This document shows positions 45,470 to 58,286 of a DNA stretch of 64,000 bases, piece by piece. Made by a program: the position numbers and the translations under genes. Origin of the DNA: Ostrinia nubilalis (Eukaryota; Arthropoda; Insecta; Lepidoptera; Crambidae); NCBI RefSeq assembly GCF_963855985.1, contig NC_087096.1, forward strand, positions 5,270,001 through 5,334,000, in the 5' to 3' direction. Below the pieces are notes generated by a model. That model was given only the letters and a program-made list of their open reading frames with translations. It did not search any database and was not told where the DNA came from. Numbering within the stretch: the stretch's first letter is position 1; every line of letters begins with the position of its first letter.

Positions 45470-47510
45470 CCCATTTTTTTTTTAATTCTCTAAGAAAACA
45501 AATTTATTTTTTATGATCTAATAGTTAATTACTTTACTAGGTAATCTAATACGTATACGAGTGTATATATATCCGTATACGATTTATGTGATCTCGTTTA
45601 CGATATGAAATCCCCTTGCTTCGAAAATACATCTCCTGTACATCAGATGATGGACATGCACGCAGCGATTAGGACGTCACACGCTAGACTGGCCGCTGTT
45701 CAGTAAGACATGTCACCAAACATGCCAATACTGTAAAGACAGTGTAAGCTGGATCGTAAATTATGATGTAGGTTGTAGATACATCCTGGAAACGATCCTC
45801 TTTACATGGAAAGAATCCTTTGTTTGTAGTAGGATTGGTATACTAATAGTAATATACATATTATTGAGGTTGAGAGCTCTCTACGCTCATCGTTTCCGGA
45901 AGAAGTTAAGAAAACAACTAGAAGACAAAGTCTAGCTCTCAAAGCCAGTCTAAAAAATAGGCGAAATATAGTTTTTAATTATTAATTAATAACTAAGTTC
46001 TGCCCACGGCATACAATGCGATATGTCCACCCTAATTTTCCTTTTTTTTTGCAATAACTAGAAAATGAAAATTAATTGTTTCACAAGCGTGTTTTTGATC
46101 GCGAGTTGTGCGTTAAAAGGCCACTACATCTGTCACAACAGATACACTCTGGGGGCTCCCCAGCAAGCCCAAGCTAGTATGAATAAATAACAGTCGTGTA
46201 AAAAAATAAGCGACATTTTAATAATTTGTTATTGCACAAAAGGTCAGATGCAAGCCTTGATATCCTGACCGTTTGCACCGTAGTCACGTAAAAAACCACT
46301 AACGTTTTTATTAACAACGGCTCAAATTAAAACAACGGAGCAAAAAACGTGCAAGTAGTCGGCAGCATAATAAGCCCGAGCCCGATATAATGACTTATCT
46401 GAATAATTTATTCAACTAATGAAAAGTTTACTTCATTATTCTTCTTGGCTATGTATTTATTACGTTTTATTGAATGGATTTGCTGTTTTCTCTTCGTATA
46501 TGATGAAGAATTTTCATTGATAGAATATTCTATACGAAATAACCAAAATAGCTAAGAACCCCTGCGTACTCGTATACATATTCTTTCGTATTATTCTTTT
46601 CTTTTGTCTTCTTCTCTTCTTTTCTATTTTGATTTATTAATAAACAAGCATTACTTAGGCTCTATATGTGAAAACTTGTTAATGGTTAAACTTTTCTTAA
46701 ATTCCAAAATTCCTTGTGAAATAAAATAAAATAATAATTCCTTAGTAAAGAATAAAGAATAAAGAACCTGGACATCCTCAAATTAAAAAGCAACTCATAT
46801 CACTTAATGCAGAAAGCTGTTATTTTAAATTCATGCCGAATCACCCGAAAATTTTTAGCCGACGCGCGCTCCACATGTAACGAGTACTAAATGAAACATC
46901 ATACCAATGCTATCCACTTGGTCTCAACCCGTGGATAACATTAATACCAGCATAAAATGCTGAGAATTTAAAACAACTCAAAATAATAAATAATAAATCG
47001 TTTATTGCTTTTTACACAATAAAATATTTGCAAAATATTCCTGCAATAAATATGTCCCTATTAAGCTTTAAACTGAAGACATAAATAAGGAACAAATAAG
47101 GGTTAAAGACAAGCTGAAAACATTGCATATTATTATAGCTTAACCAGCTTCGTAACGTACGCGTACCTACCTACCTACCGAGTGGCAAGCCAAGGGGCAC
47201 ATCATACCTTTGTGAGATCATGTGCTACGTTGTAAAATTTCATATGAAAGTAAACAATGACTTAAATTCAACGTAATATACAAAAGTAGAGAAAACCTTT
47301 TCTTTGTGTCTTGTTCTTGATTGATTTTATTTAAGGCTGTCTACGTCTGGAAACGTTACTTAGCTCTAATTCTTCTTACATATTTCATGACTTCTTATTT
47401 ACATACACAGACATTGAGGCTTATAAAGTAAAGGATTTAATACGATCTTTATTCAGGTCACAAAAAAAGGTTTCTGAAAAAGCGGAATTGTTTTGTCATC
47501 CAGATGGTGA
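45470..47510. other. No feature recognised
   Basis: AT-rich unique sequence. No coding domain or element ends were seen. Confidence 0.5.
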
Positions 47511-47514
47511 CTTA

Positions 47515-47631
47515 GTTGAGTTGCACCACCTAACTTTGACAGTAACTATAACGTTAACCGATGTATTTTGTATGGAGTTTGACAGATTTTTGATTTTTGT
47601 TAAAGTGAAAGTAAGATGGTGCAACCAAGCC
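47515..47631. mobile_element. GGCTGAGTTGCACC-type MITE, third copy
   Basis: GTTGAGTTGCACCACCTAAC and ATGGTGCAACCAAGCC ends with TTA and TAA flanks. It also carries the family phrase GTATGGAGTTTGACAGATTT. Confidence 0.85.
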
Positions 47632-48039
47632 TAAGTGTTGTGTCATGTCTTCTTTCTTCGTGAATATGTATATTCAAAATCTCACTTAAAAGTAAAATAA
47701 CATTCATGGTAATAATAAAAAAATCTTACATTAATGCGTGGAAATTCTTGAGAGATAGTTGACGTCTTCCAGCGGAGAAGAAGTATGTTTCTTTTATTTA
47801 TTATTTTATTGTTTTATGATAAAAACCTAATGAAGCCTCAAAATCAACAAGACAACACCAACAAATAGAATTAACTCATGTGTTGCCGTGAAGATTACCA
47901 AAGATTTAATTAATAGTAAACCGCTTAAAGAGCATCCCAAAAGCTAACTCATTAGCCAAGACTTAATAGTTTCCAATTATGAGCACGTTGTAGGGTTGTC
48001 AACTGCATTTGAGTTGTTAATCGAACAATCGATTCATAA

Positions 48040-48192
48040 CTATACTAATATTGTAAAGCCAAAGAGTTTCGCGCTAATCTCAGAAAATACTGGACCGATT
48101 TCAAAAAATATATCACTGGATATGTACGTAATCCCTGAGTGCTATTATATCCTATTGTATGTACCACGGGCGAAGCCGGGGAGAACCGCTAG
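48040..48192 (+). mobile_element. Helitron-like non-autonomous element (Lep1-type)
   Basis: CTATACTAATATTGTAAAG at the start, CGCGCTAATCTCAG and TACTGGACCGATTTC in the body, and CGGGCGAAGCCGGGGAG with CGCTAG before T at the end. The CGGGC...GCCGG hairpin just before CTAG is the usual Helitron 3' structure. Confidence 0.85.
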
Positions 48193-48199
48193 TACTTCA

Positions 48200-49978
48200 T
48201 AATCATTATAGACGTTACTTGAAAATGTGCGTGCACTAGCCTGATTACACTCGCTGAAACTCGCGGAAAATGTAACAGAAGTGGGAAAGGCCTTCAGGCC
48301 AGCAGTGGACGAACAAAAGAACTTGGAAAATAATTTCAGAACGCTGACTTTTCTTTGCGATGTAATTATCTACAATACATAGGTATTTTCGGCAAATATC
48401 TACTACAAGGATCGTAAATAATCGATTATTGTATTCGAGTTGAACCACTTTACGAATAGATTATTGTAAATAGCTGTTGACATCCCTAGTCCGTAGTTAG
48501 CGCTCCCTTGTGTATACCCGTGAAATCTTACACGCCGAGCGAATTAGTGTTGGGATAAACATTTATAAGTTTGCATAAAGTAGGTTGTTATTCTGGGTGC
48601 TTTCTTTATATTACAAAACTAAGTATTTCTTTACGAGTAAACTAGATTGTTGAAATAAAATCTTTTTAGAAGATAACTTGAACTGGTAAGTTTTTGTTTT
48701 GATCTCAAAAATTATCTTAGAATTTCTATCACGAGAGATTATGAATTGGGAGAACTGCTCCTGTAATTTTTTGTAGTTTTAACAAATAAATGGAGTTGTT
48801 GGTAACTAAACAAATAGTTTACAGGTAAAGATTATAAAAACAGGTAGGTAGCTACATAAAACGTAACTCTTACGACCTACACATGAAATAGCTTATTATG
48901 ATCATATTTCTTTGATTATCTTGTAAGATTTCATGGCTTACATTGTGTTATAAAATCTCCCAATATTAGCAATTTCAGCGCTAGCTAAAAATAAAGCTCC
49001 CAGAACGTTCCTAAACAGAATTGTTAACGTGAATTTTTCTAACGGCAATATTAGTTACAAAGGACATCACGAACAAAGCCACCCACGTTATGGCATTTTA
49101 AAAACTAATTTGGGAAAAATACGGTCACGATGGACACGCACGGAGCGTCACGACACAACTTCCATTATTTAATATAATTTGCCACGCATCGCGACCCCCT
49201 TTGACCCACCGTGCATTACTCATCGCAGGGGGCAAGGCAAACTACAGTTACGTAATTGGGGGGCATTGCAGTAGGGTTTTTTGTAGGTGTGGTAAGGTTA
49301 TGTTCGAATATTTTAGCCCCGTGTAGTATCATAACTCATGAGTGAGTACTAGTAGTCCAACATTCTGGGGTGGGCACTGGACCATTATGGGGTGGGCCAT
49401 TAACCACTGGAACATTTTTGCATTTTTTTTGCTAAGATAGTGAGTACAAGAAACGCTCTTAACACAGTTAAAATATTTACCAATTTATTTACTTGACCAA
49501 CCAGGCAAATGAAAAACAATAATTTCAAAATCACTTCAAATTTTCACAGGAAGTCCGCGCATAGGGTTAAAAGGGACATAATCTATCATCAGTCATTATT
49601 ATTAATCTTATTTGAATTCTATTTATTTACTAGTAAATATAATATAATTTACTTGACACTGGCTATATTATTTACAAACCGTCATTGCGCCATATAAAAA
49701 AAAACATGTTACTCGAAAGTAACGAACAGAAATTTGAAGTGGGCTTACCGTCCATACATTTATAATGTCACAGGGGTAAGTCATATTTGCTAGTTATTTA
49801 TGAACACATTTGTATAAGTAGAGAAAGATACGCTAATCCTGTATTAGCGTTTTGATGAATTATTTGGTTGTGGAAAATCAAATACGAACTCACGAATCAT
49901 TATTATTATTAATAGCCTTTTCCCGTGACTTTGTCCACTTATATTTCGATAAAAATTAGCATTGCTCATTAAACTATA
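48200..49978. other. No gene recognised; possible LINE-tail scrap at 48272-48312
   Basis: GGGAAAGGCCTTCAGGCCAG followed by CAGTGGACGA resembles the RTE 3' end on the plus strand but is too short to be sure. The remainder is unique. Confidence 0.4.
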
Positions 49979-50072
49979 CATATACAATACATATGGGAAT
50001 AACAATAGGATAGATTGAGGTCACAACAAAATGTTACATACTCAAAAAACAAATGGAACATCAATAATTTAC

Positions 50073-50226
50073 CTATCCTTGGAAAATTTTCCATCCATTA
50101 GAAAGTATACGTTTTCCGCTTGCCCTTCGAAGTTATTCCACAGATGCTCCGTGTCGGTGAGCGAGTACCTACACAGGAGGAAATTGCAAACATGCAAAAA
50201 TGGCTGACACTTGGCGTTATATTCCC
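50073..50226 (-). CDS. Candidate exon, unrecognised, in the duplicated segment
   Basis: The minus frame is bounded by CTGTACCAG on the acceptor side and GGATAG before GTAAAT on the donor side, 154 nt with two-base overhangs at both ends. The peptide (EYNAKCQPFLHVCNFLLC, then LTDTEHLWNNFEG) has three cysteines and an acidic, aromatic tail. No family is recognised. The proposed acceptor is made by the end of a GTACAG element, which weakens the call. An identical copy lies at 60502-60655. Confidence 0.22.
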
Positions 50227-50229
50227 CTG

Positions 50230-50556
50230 GTACAGACGACAGCACATCCAGCAAAGGATCTAAAACAGTTGTAATAAAGCCGTCTTTGTGACGAATTTTA
50301 TAGTCTGACTAGCTGTGCCCGCGACTTTATACGCGTGAAAATAGTTTGAATAATATTTCCCATTTTTGCAATATTTTTCTTTACTCCTCCATCCCTATTG
50401 GCTTTAGTATGTATAGGTATAACCTAAAGCCTTCCTCAATAAATGGAATATATCCAACACAAATAGAATTTTTCAAACCAGATTACTAGTTCCTCACATT
50501 AGCACGTTCAAACAAACAAACTCTTCAGCTTGATAACATCAGTCTAGATTCTCCTA
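50230..50556. mobile_element. GTACAG-type MITE interrupted by a Helitron
   Basis: The left part (50230-50308: GTACAGACGACAGCACATC, then GCCGTCTTTGTGACGAATTT) resumes after the Helitron at 50549 and ends at the GTAC that also opens the next copy. Confidence 0.75.
50309..50548 (-). mobile_element. Non-autonomous Helitron (Lep1-type), 240 bp
   Basis: On the minus strand it starts TCTAGACTGATG and ends CGGGCACAGCTAG, lying between host A and T. The body contains AGAGTTTGTTTGTTTGAACG and TTGAGGAAGGCTTTAGGTT, a classic Lepidopteran repeat sequence. Confidence 0.88.
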
Positions 50557-50649
50557 GTACAGACGACAGTACATAAAGCAAAGCATCTAACATTATTGTA
50601 ATAGAGCCGTCTTTGCAACGAATTTACAGGCTGATGTGGTCGACTGTAC
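50557..50649. mobile_element. GTACAG-type MITE, tandem neighbour
   Basis: 93 bp from GTACAGACGACAGTACAT to ATGTGGTCGACTGTAC, sharing TCTTTGCAACGAATTT with the copy before it. The open frame that begins at 50636 starts inside this element and is not credited as a gene. Confidence 0.82.
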
Positions 50650-51114
50650 CCAGAACATCCCCTGTACAGAATTCAACCTTGCTCATGAGAATGTCTGCAA
50701 AGAAATAATGAAGGCAATATTACTTTTATATAACACCTCTTTGGAAAGATCTCCCGCCATTTATTTTGATGATGCTGCTAATAGCCAAAGTTTAGGCCAA
50801 AGGTTCGTAATTCGATTTTGCAAGCAGTCAAACAGAGAAAACTTATTAAAACTACAACAATAGACGTCTACGTTGTTTAGGTGTTAAAGTTTGGTTCTCA
50901 AAAACTCATAATCTCAGACCCAAGTTCTCAGCATGAGTAGACAAGAAAAAACATATTAAATAATACCTATTAAAGTTATGGTACCTACGATATTTAAAAA
51001 CTATCCTAATGATGAATTCTTGTAAGTCGGTATTTTTGGCCATCGCTTACATTCGTTCTATATCATCAACCAAAATATCGATGACAATTCGTTAATTGCG
51101 TGACATCGATCGTT
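50650..51114. other. No supported gene
   Basis: The plus frame 50636-50863 (75 codons) shows no domain, and its ATG lies in a MITE. The same sequence recurs at 61079-61543. Confidence 0.4.
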
Positions 51115-51228
51115 CGTTCGTTTCAGCCAAATGACGTCCACTGCTGGACAAAGGCCTCCCCCAACGATTTCCATAACGACCGGTATTGCGGTTCCTACTT
51201 CCAGCAACCTACCAGACCTTCCTATAAT
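51115..51228 (-). mobile_element. RTE-type LINE, 3' fragment
   Basis: Plus-strand TTTCAGCCAAATGACGTCCA, AGGCCTCCCCCAACG and CAGCAACCTACCAGACC are the complement of the LINE C-terminal end. Together with the next Helitron it makes up the 130-codon minus open frame at 51058-51450, which is therefore not a gene. Confidence 0.88.
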
Positions 51229-51269
51229 ATTTTCATGGTAGACAGAAAGAATACGAATTAATAAGTAAT

Positions 51270-51478
51270 TTATACTAATATTATAAATGCGAAAGTAACT
51301 CGGTCTGTCTGTCTTGCTTTCACGCCTAAACCACTGAATCGATTTTGATGAAATTTGGCATAAAGATAGTTTGAGTCCCGGGAAAGGACATCCGGTTAGT
51401 GAAACAGGGACGCGCGTGATAAAGTTTTTCTGTGACAGACAAAATTCCACGCGGGCGAAGCCGCAGGCGGAAAGCTAG
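51270..51478 (+). mobile_element. Non-autonomous Helitron (Lep1-type), 209 bp
   Basis: Starts near TTATACTAATATTATAAATG, body CACTGAATCGATTTTGATGA, end GCGGGCGAAGCCGCAGG and CTAG before T. The GCGGGC...GCCGC hairpin precedes the CTAG end. Confidence 0.88.
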
Positions 51479-51479
51479 T

Positions 51480-51938
51480 TTCATTATAATTTATAAAATT
51501 TTGTTCAAATTAAAGGAAACGAACATAAAATATACTTGATGAAACTTAACAAAAGCTACATAGTAAACTGTAGAGAGTATCAAAGTCACACAACAAAATT
51601 AATGTTCTTTCGTAAGGACTTTAGCAAATTGAGTAATTCAACTATACGACTTAATTCTCTCTGCGACACGATGATAAATTTTATTCGCGTCTCTAAAGTT
51701 TCCGCGCTTACTAAGCCCGAAAAAGGAGATTCTGGTATTTTAATTAAATTAGTGATGGAACATGCGTTGTAATTGTTTCATTGCAAAACCATTTCTATCA
51801 TTTTGCATGTTGCATTAAGCATCCATTAAACTGAAGCCTAAAAAGGAGCACAATCTTCAAATTCAGCTAAATTGACTTGCATTTCTTTATAGATTAAAGG
51901 TTAAAAAAATAGAAAGTAAAAAAATATGTAGCATGTAA
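51480..51938. other. No supported gene
   Basis: The plus frame 51536-51772 has no domain or signal. It holds the only base difference seen between the two duplicate copies, an Arg (CGC) to Cys (TGC) change in that frame. Confidence 0.4.
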
Positions 51939-52086
51939 GCTTTTGTCCACGACTGCCTTCGCTTGGGCTTGGATCGATCTCCTTCCTCGATAAAAGGACT
52001 ATCCAACACAAAATATTTTTTCAATTCGGACCATTAAGTAGTTTCTGAGATGAGCGACACAAACAAACTCTTCAGCTTCATAATGA
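51939..52086 (-). mobile_element. Truncated Helitron-like fragment
   Basis: TCCTCGATAAAAGGACTATC, CCAACACAAAATATTTTT and AAACAAACTCTTCAGCTT match the body of the 50309-50548 element, but both ends are decayed. Confidence 0.7.
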
Positions 52087-52089
52087 TGA

Positions 52090-53571
52090 AATAAAATTAA
52101 GTATGGATACTTAAAAGTGCAACACAGTTGAAGAATTGTCAATGACGGCGATGCCGCGATGGCGCGTAACTGATAAGTATGTAGTTCTTCTAACATTTCC
52201 CGATTAAATCTAACCTGTTTACCAGTCTCCAGGGTGCTTTTTAGCAAGACATCCATTATCCAGGTAATGGTGTTCTACAACTATTTATGAACTAGACGCG
52301 ACGCATTAAGACTGCGGCGGCTAACGACGCGCTAGATGGAAATTAATTCGAAAAAGTAATTAGAAGAGTCGTGGATGCACTAATGAAATGCGAGCTTATT
52401 TTATAACACCTTTTTAATTTAATAACGTTTAATATACCTATATTATACACACATTACGTTACATCAGTAGACCAAGATTGGTCACTGCCAAATATTCTGA
52501 TCCACTTTAGAAATTGTAATGTGCTGCGATGACGTTGGTAATCCGCGTTTATTTTTATCCTCTTCTTCTTTTGTCTATTGTTAGAGTCCTACAGTTGAAA
52601 ACTCGTCCCCAGATTGACTGTTCCGATCTTTGACCAATGTTTGTTAAATCATTGGTCACCCAAATCATCATATCCGCCTCTTTCCAGTCATCCTCCTATG
52701 ATAAAATACATGATATGCTAATACAAAATATTCCTACGCTGGATTCGGCTTTTAAGAAAAGCGGAGTGAACAATTGGGCTGATCACGGTACAGGCTCGGG
52801 GCTATGCCCAAAGCCCGTTGTAGTGAAGACAATAAAATCGATAGAGCGATAGCTTACAGTTTTCATCGGAATAACATTCCAGATTTAAAGTGCATGGAAA
52901 ATTAAACATACGACGTTGTTCCCTCGCCGATACAGCTCGGAAAAGAAAAATGCTCCATAATGTTGAACGCCGCGGAACAAATTCGCTTTCCACATGTTCC
53001 CTATTAGATTTTCAAGCAGTATAGTTTTATTCACATAACTTTAGCCATATAGCTGTTTATGAGTAAATACGATACGATATTCCACGAATATCAAGCCAAA
53101 GCACTCATTTGGCCACAACCCAGCGTCTCGTCGTGAAAATTAGCCGACCACTAAATGAAGGCCTAAAAAGGGTTTGATCGCAATTTAAAAATCAGCCCAA
53201 TTGCCAGTGGATTCGGATGGACCGATGAAAACTTAATCAGCGTAATGTCGATTAGCAATTAACCTTTTGATCAAAACGTAAAAACGGTCTGATTCTATTG
53301 AATTAACAAAGGAATCGCCTCATCAATACTCTCTGCGTTATTGGGTACCTGTTAGCTTAGGACGATAGGGATATCCATTTAGCCACAGTATAAATACAGG
53401 AAAAAGGTCCGCAGGTGTAAACTATACCCATACTTATTACGTCTCGTGGCTTTAGAACAATATGTAGAGCACATCTCCTTAGCATTTGACGCTTTTGACT
53501 GTGTAAAGCTTAGTCTCATGACCAGATCTGTTCAGAATCGACAATAGGCAAAAAAAATTGGTATCGCACTG
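52090..53571. other. Unique sequence, no supported gene
   Basis: Several 60-90-codon frames occur on both strands (for example 52637-52852 plus and 51999-52256 minus) without domains. The segment is GC-moderate and free of element ends, so it may hold conserved non-coding sequence. It recurs at 62519-64000. Confidence 0.4.
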
Positions 53572-55225
53572 CCGATTCAATACATTCTTTCCCCGCCGAT
53601 CGCTGAACGCAACTAAATATTGAGCTAGTGGGGCTAGCGGAAATTTCAGAAATTTCTATACTTATAACAAATTACTTACAAAACTCTACTCTTTTCGTAA
53701 AACAAATTAATGACCAGTCAAGAATACAGTTTCGGTAAAGCTGAATGCATCCCATATTATTTATCTCACGCCCCTAGCACACCATAGCGAGACCAATTTA
53801 ATTCACGGTACATTGTCTCTAAAAGTGTCCTCTAGTGAAAATAAGGCTTTATTTAAAGTGAGTTACTGTGTCCTATCTACATTACGCACTTACCCACGAA
53901 AGTTTTTGCTTACGTACCTGCAAAATTAATTAAAACGACATGCTCTGAAAGGGTACCTGATACTTAATTTCTGAGATTTATTTGATTTTGGACGTTAACA
54001 AGGTTTGCAAATCAGCTCGTGTGGAGAATATGTGATTGGAGACTTGATTAGCTCGTATGATAATCTAAACAGTAATGTTACGAATATAAATTGAAATTAA
54101 TTGAAACATTAATTAAATCTGAAGTTTCTATAACTATTTCTTAACTTAACTATTTCATAATGGAACACACTACTCATGACTTAATAATTTTACTTTGTTT
54201 CGTATTTTTTATTTTGGATTTAATTCTTTGTACAGTTAAATGGAAATCAAGCTAAGTAGTGTGTCCTACAGTAGTAGTACGTACGATTTTGAAAAGAAAG
54301 ATTGGTCTTATGAACTTACCAATGACTACAATAAATTTTACTTGATAAAGACAAAGTTTATTCTATGAAACAATCATGATTTAAAAAGTTTAACACATTC
54401 AAATAAAAAACATAATGTTGGCGTTGCTTTTAAAAGTGTCATTTAAATGAGTTACCTACTTTCAAACCCGGATGTTACATGTCAACAGATAGTTACCTAC
54501 GATTAAATGTGACATGACACAGTTAACCTAGTAGATTGGATAAATTATGAGGTCACACACAACGGCTATACGTGGGGTTGTAAAAAGTTACAAATTAGCA
54601 AAATACAGAATAAAAATTAAGTAGTCTGAACCAAAGAGGCATTTAGTAAATTAGTTTAGCCACATTTTAGGATCTACTGGTAAAAAAAAAATTGTGTTAT
54701 CCCAATTTATGTTAAGTAATGTAATATGAAACAATACCATAAGAATAGGTAATGCTTAGTAATTTTCGTGTCCCGAAAAAATAAATTATACCATTTGGTT
54801 TTCACTGTGCATAAATAAACACACTTTTATGACATAAAAACAAAATGTTTCTTTTTTTCTATTTTCAAGACCAACGTCGCACAGTTTGTGCATCGAAGTT
54901 AAAGTATGAATAAAATATTACTTAATTCATTGTAAGAAAAACCTTACAAAATATTCAGAAAATTCTTTCTACTTTCTTCGTCCGTACTTTGCTCAAGTGC
55001 AAGTTCGATATAGTTCGATAGCGATACCAACTTCGACATACTAAATTATTCATAGATTCTGCAACAGTTTCTTATAAAATCGGAGAAGTTTGACCTAAAA
55101 AACAAAACACTGAACGATCCCGTTATGGGCACTTTAAAGTGTAACCTCACTAGATGTTGAAGAATTTGGAGCTGAAAGCTAGGAGATGAAAGATTGTATG
55201 GAGAAACCACAATTTCTTAAGGTTC
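53572..55225. other. No feature recognised
   Basis: Unique AT-rich sequence to the right of the point where the second duplicate copy leaves the window. Confidence 0.5.
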
Positions 55226-55380
55226 TTTCGTTTCAGTCATAATTATGACATCCACTGCTGGGCCAAGGCCTCCCCCAAGGATTTTTTCGTGTCTTGCGCT
55301 GCCCGCATCCAGGTGCTTCCCGCGACCTTCACCAGGTGACGACATGGTGAAGGTTGCAGGCTTGATCTGGTCCACCTATT
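55226..55380 (-). mobile_element. RTE-type LINE, 3' fragment
   Basis: ATCCACTGCTGGGCCAAGGC, CTCCCCCAAGGA, CCGCGACCTTCACCAGG and GGTCCACCTA follow the complement of the LINE end, with about 30 extra bases near 55340-55370. Confidence 0.88.
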
Positions 55381-55384
55381 AGGA

Positions 55385-56725
55385 GTTCTTAAGGATAAGA
55401 AGCATAGGAGGAGGCACTACCAAGTACCTTCCATTTCCACAATGAAAAAGTCTGTTGTGATGTAGCTTAGCTATGATAAATAAATTACGGTACCGATACC
55501 AATTCCTGAAGTTCATACAACAAAGCGCACTGTATGGCCGCAGCCTTACAAACCCATCAAGGATTGCAGACATCATTTCCGCGGTCACGTTTTAAAATTA
55601 AAAGTCCATAAATAACAAATATTTAGTCGCCACAGAAGGTTTTCAGCTCATAATTATTATACCTTCCGTAGGGAGAAGCTCGTGGGACTCTGTTGACATC
55701 ACTTTAATTAAGCCCGTAAGATTCCCGGGAGCGGCTGTAATTATATAAAAATGTCTTCACTTAGTTGTAAGAGGCATACACGCGTTTTGATAACTTAATT
55801 TCCACTCAGATTGAGATTATACGGCTGAGTATATTTAAATGCTAGCGAGTGTTGAATCAGAATATAGCTTTCACTTTTTTCAGTCACATTGATGAACACC
55901 AAAACAATAAAATATTTGTAAATTTGGCAGTACATATTCGACACGCGTGCGGATTTTCCCGCGGTCCTATTACGAAGGGCTACACGCACGTAGTAGGAAC
56001 GGAAAAACATGTATGAAATTATGAAATGACACCAGATCCGCATGCGTGCCGAAATCCGCATCACAGGAAAAAGGCACTAATATTTATAATTATTTACGTT
56101 TTAAATAAAACAACTTGAAAAAATCGAACTGCCTAAGGCGGAACTCGAACCTCGAATACTCGAATTATTTACGTTAATTTAGTTAAGCACAAATCAGTTT
56201 TTATGAGCTGCCAAAGCCTCTCATGTTACATGATCAAACCCATGCTTCAATGTTTGTGAAGCAGAGTGTTTAACACATCTACTTAAGTAAATTAATATAG
56301 AAAGTTACACAAACTAGCTACTTTGGCTAAGTAAACCGCTTAGGTTAAGTACGGGCGAAGGCACATAAGTAAAGCTAAACTGTAGAATAACACGAGTAAT
56401 GTACTCGTATCTGGTATAGGTGCGATTAGCAACAGGCAAAAATGATGCGCCGACTGTTTTACAATTGAAAATGCTAAACATTTTGCTACCAAATAAAAGG
56501 CTTGACAAATCACATTTTGAAGATATCATTTGCAGATTATAAACATAAATCATTATTGTACTGTCATAAAAAGGAGCGTTCGCAAATAAAAATAAGAGAG
56601 AAAATCAAATGTTCGTTATATCGAAGATAAAACTGTTCCTGAGTTCTGATCGACGACCGGAGTAGGGTTACCAGGTGGCCAGGATCAGGATTTGGCTGGA
56701 TTCTCCCAACTTTCTGTATGTACTC
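55385..56725. other. No gene recognised; weak tRNA-like words at 56125-56160
   Basis: CGGAACTCGAACCTCGAAT near 56140 resembles an inverted B box but no head or body of a SINE is clear. Otherwise unique. Confidence 0.35.
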
Positions 56726-56729
56726 CCGT

Positions 56730-56945
56730 CAACATCATAATTTCAGCCACAGGACGTCCACTGCTGAACATAGGCCTCCCCCAATGATTTCCACATCGCC
56801 CGGTTAATAGCGGCCTGCATCCAGCGCCTTCCTGCTAACTTTATGAGGTCGTCTTTCAACCTTGTGGGTGGACGTCACACGCTGCGTTTTCCGGTACTTG
56901 GCCTCCATTCCAGAACTTTGCTATCCCATGTGCTCCTGACTTCTG
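56730..56945 (-). mobile_element. RTE-type LINE, 3' fragment, longer copy
   Basis: Complement of the LINE end, from CCACAGGACGTCCACTGCTG through ATCCAGCGCCTTCC, TTTATGAGGTCGTC and GACGTCACACGCTGCG to CCATTCCAGAACTTTGC. Several substitutions break the frame. Confidence 0.9.
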
Positions 56946-58285
56946 ACAAAATATAAAAAATCCCTCTCCTGTGTCTCCCGATTAAAGTCTCAAAATCTCG
57001 AAAAAAATCTTTTTTCTCCCGATAATCGTGACATTTGATCTGACAACCCTAGCCCGGAGTAATCTAGGGGAAGGTATCATTTTCAGTTGACCCAATCTTT
57101 TCCCGGCCCTAACAAATTACTTGATGGGTAAAAAATATTTTCTTGGGATGGTCTTAGGTATCTGGGTATTTGTTACTTTGTGGGTGCATTTGCCGATATT
57201 GTTTTAGGCAGCGAATCTTATAAATTGGAAGTATTTTTGCGGGCTACTAAGTCAGTTTGGTTGGGCTTCGTTATTTTATAAACTGTAAGGTAATGTTACG
57301 TATCTGTTCTCTGTTATTGCTTAATCCAGCTCTACCAATACGAGTGATGTAACTTAAAACAATATCTACGTAACGCTAGGTGCTTCCTCTATGCCTAGCC
57401 TAAGTCTTTGATGTGACTAAATACCTTAAACCTCAGTAAGTACACGATCTAAATTACCTAGCCCTAGCCTATATGTCAGGTAGGCTATACAGGTTGTTTG
57501 ATTTATTCCTTCCTATTTGAGTAACGACTAATGGACTAATACCCGTTTTCAATATCAATCCCTAATTTTTAAGGACCCCTTTGACAACAAAATTCATGTT
57601 TTGTTGAAAACGGGCATAAGAAGCGCAATGTGGATAGGCTTCCCACTCGGTGTACCGACGATCTAGTGAAAGTCATGGGATGTCCTTTGGCGGAACGACT
57701 CGCGATCTGAAATCATCTAGTTTTATCTTATACTACTTATTCGTTTTCAAGGCCATTTGTAAATAAATGTTGTATCTCTGCTTGTTTAAGGTATAAGTTC
57801 TAAAACTTACACCAGCATAGTTTAAGACTTAAACTTTAAGTAGATGAATTATAGATACGAGTAGAAAAACCATTGCTCTATCGTTAATATTCTACAGCTG
57901 TCTCTTTCGTTTTGTCGTCACACCCTGTATAGTTAGGTAGGCGGCACATTGACATACACACGACGGGTCGACGTGAAATCCTATTGAGTGGGTTCCTTGA
58001 TGATATGGAGCCTTTGATCGCCAATGAATAGGCGTCGGTATAATAGTCGCTCCAACAAACTGATACATCTATGTTTATCTAGTTTTTCCCTGTTTGATGA
58101 ATCATCTCTTTTTTTGTATTAAGAATATTTTACATGAAATCCGGATTATTAAAAGAAAAACGTTTAATTTGCTTTTTTTTAACCTAAGTATCGCATCATT
58201 TAAATTGTATTTTTTGCCCGACCTGTTTGATGCGAATTAAAATAAAGCTAGTTCGTCTCTCAGAAGTTACTGAGGAAGTCCCTTA
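56946..58285. other. No gene; small MITE relic at 57538-57618
   Basis: TACCCGTTTTCAATATCAAT, then TCCCTAATTTTTAAGGACCC and TTGAAAACGGGCATAA, is a shortened relative of the foldback at 15024-15150. The rest is unique. Confidence 0.5.
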
Positions 58286-58286
58286 C

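Larger units (their letters stand above)
49979..53571. repeat. Segmental duplication, first copy
   Basis: This 3593-bp stretch recurs at 60408-64000 with a constant offset of 10429 bp and no indel noticed. One difference was seen: C at 51686 versus T at 62115. I compared by eye, not base by base. The left boundary is sharp at CATATACAATACATATGGG. The true right boundary is hidden by the window end. Confidence 0.95.

Noticed and set aside
51058..51450. 130-codon minus-strand open frame (and its copy at 61487-61879)
   Set aside because: It is made of an RTE LINE tail and a Helitron body read through in the wrong context, with no domain of its own.
52637..52852. 71-codon plus frame conserved in both duplicate copies
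   Set aside because: Identity only reflects the recent duplication of the whole segment and gives no evidence of selection.
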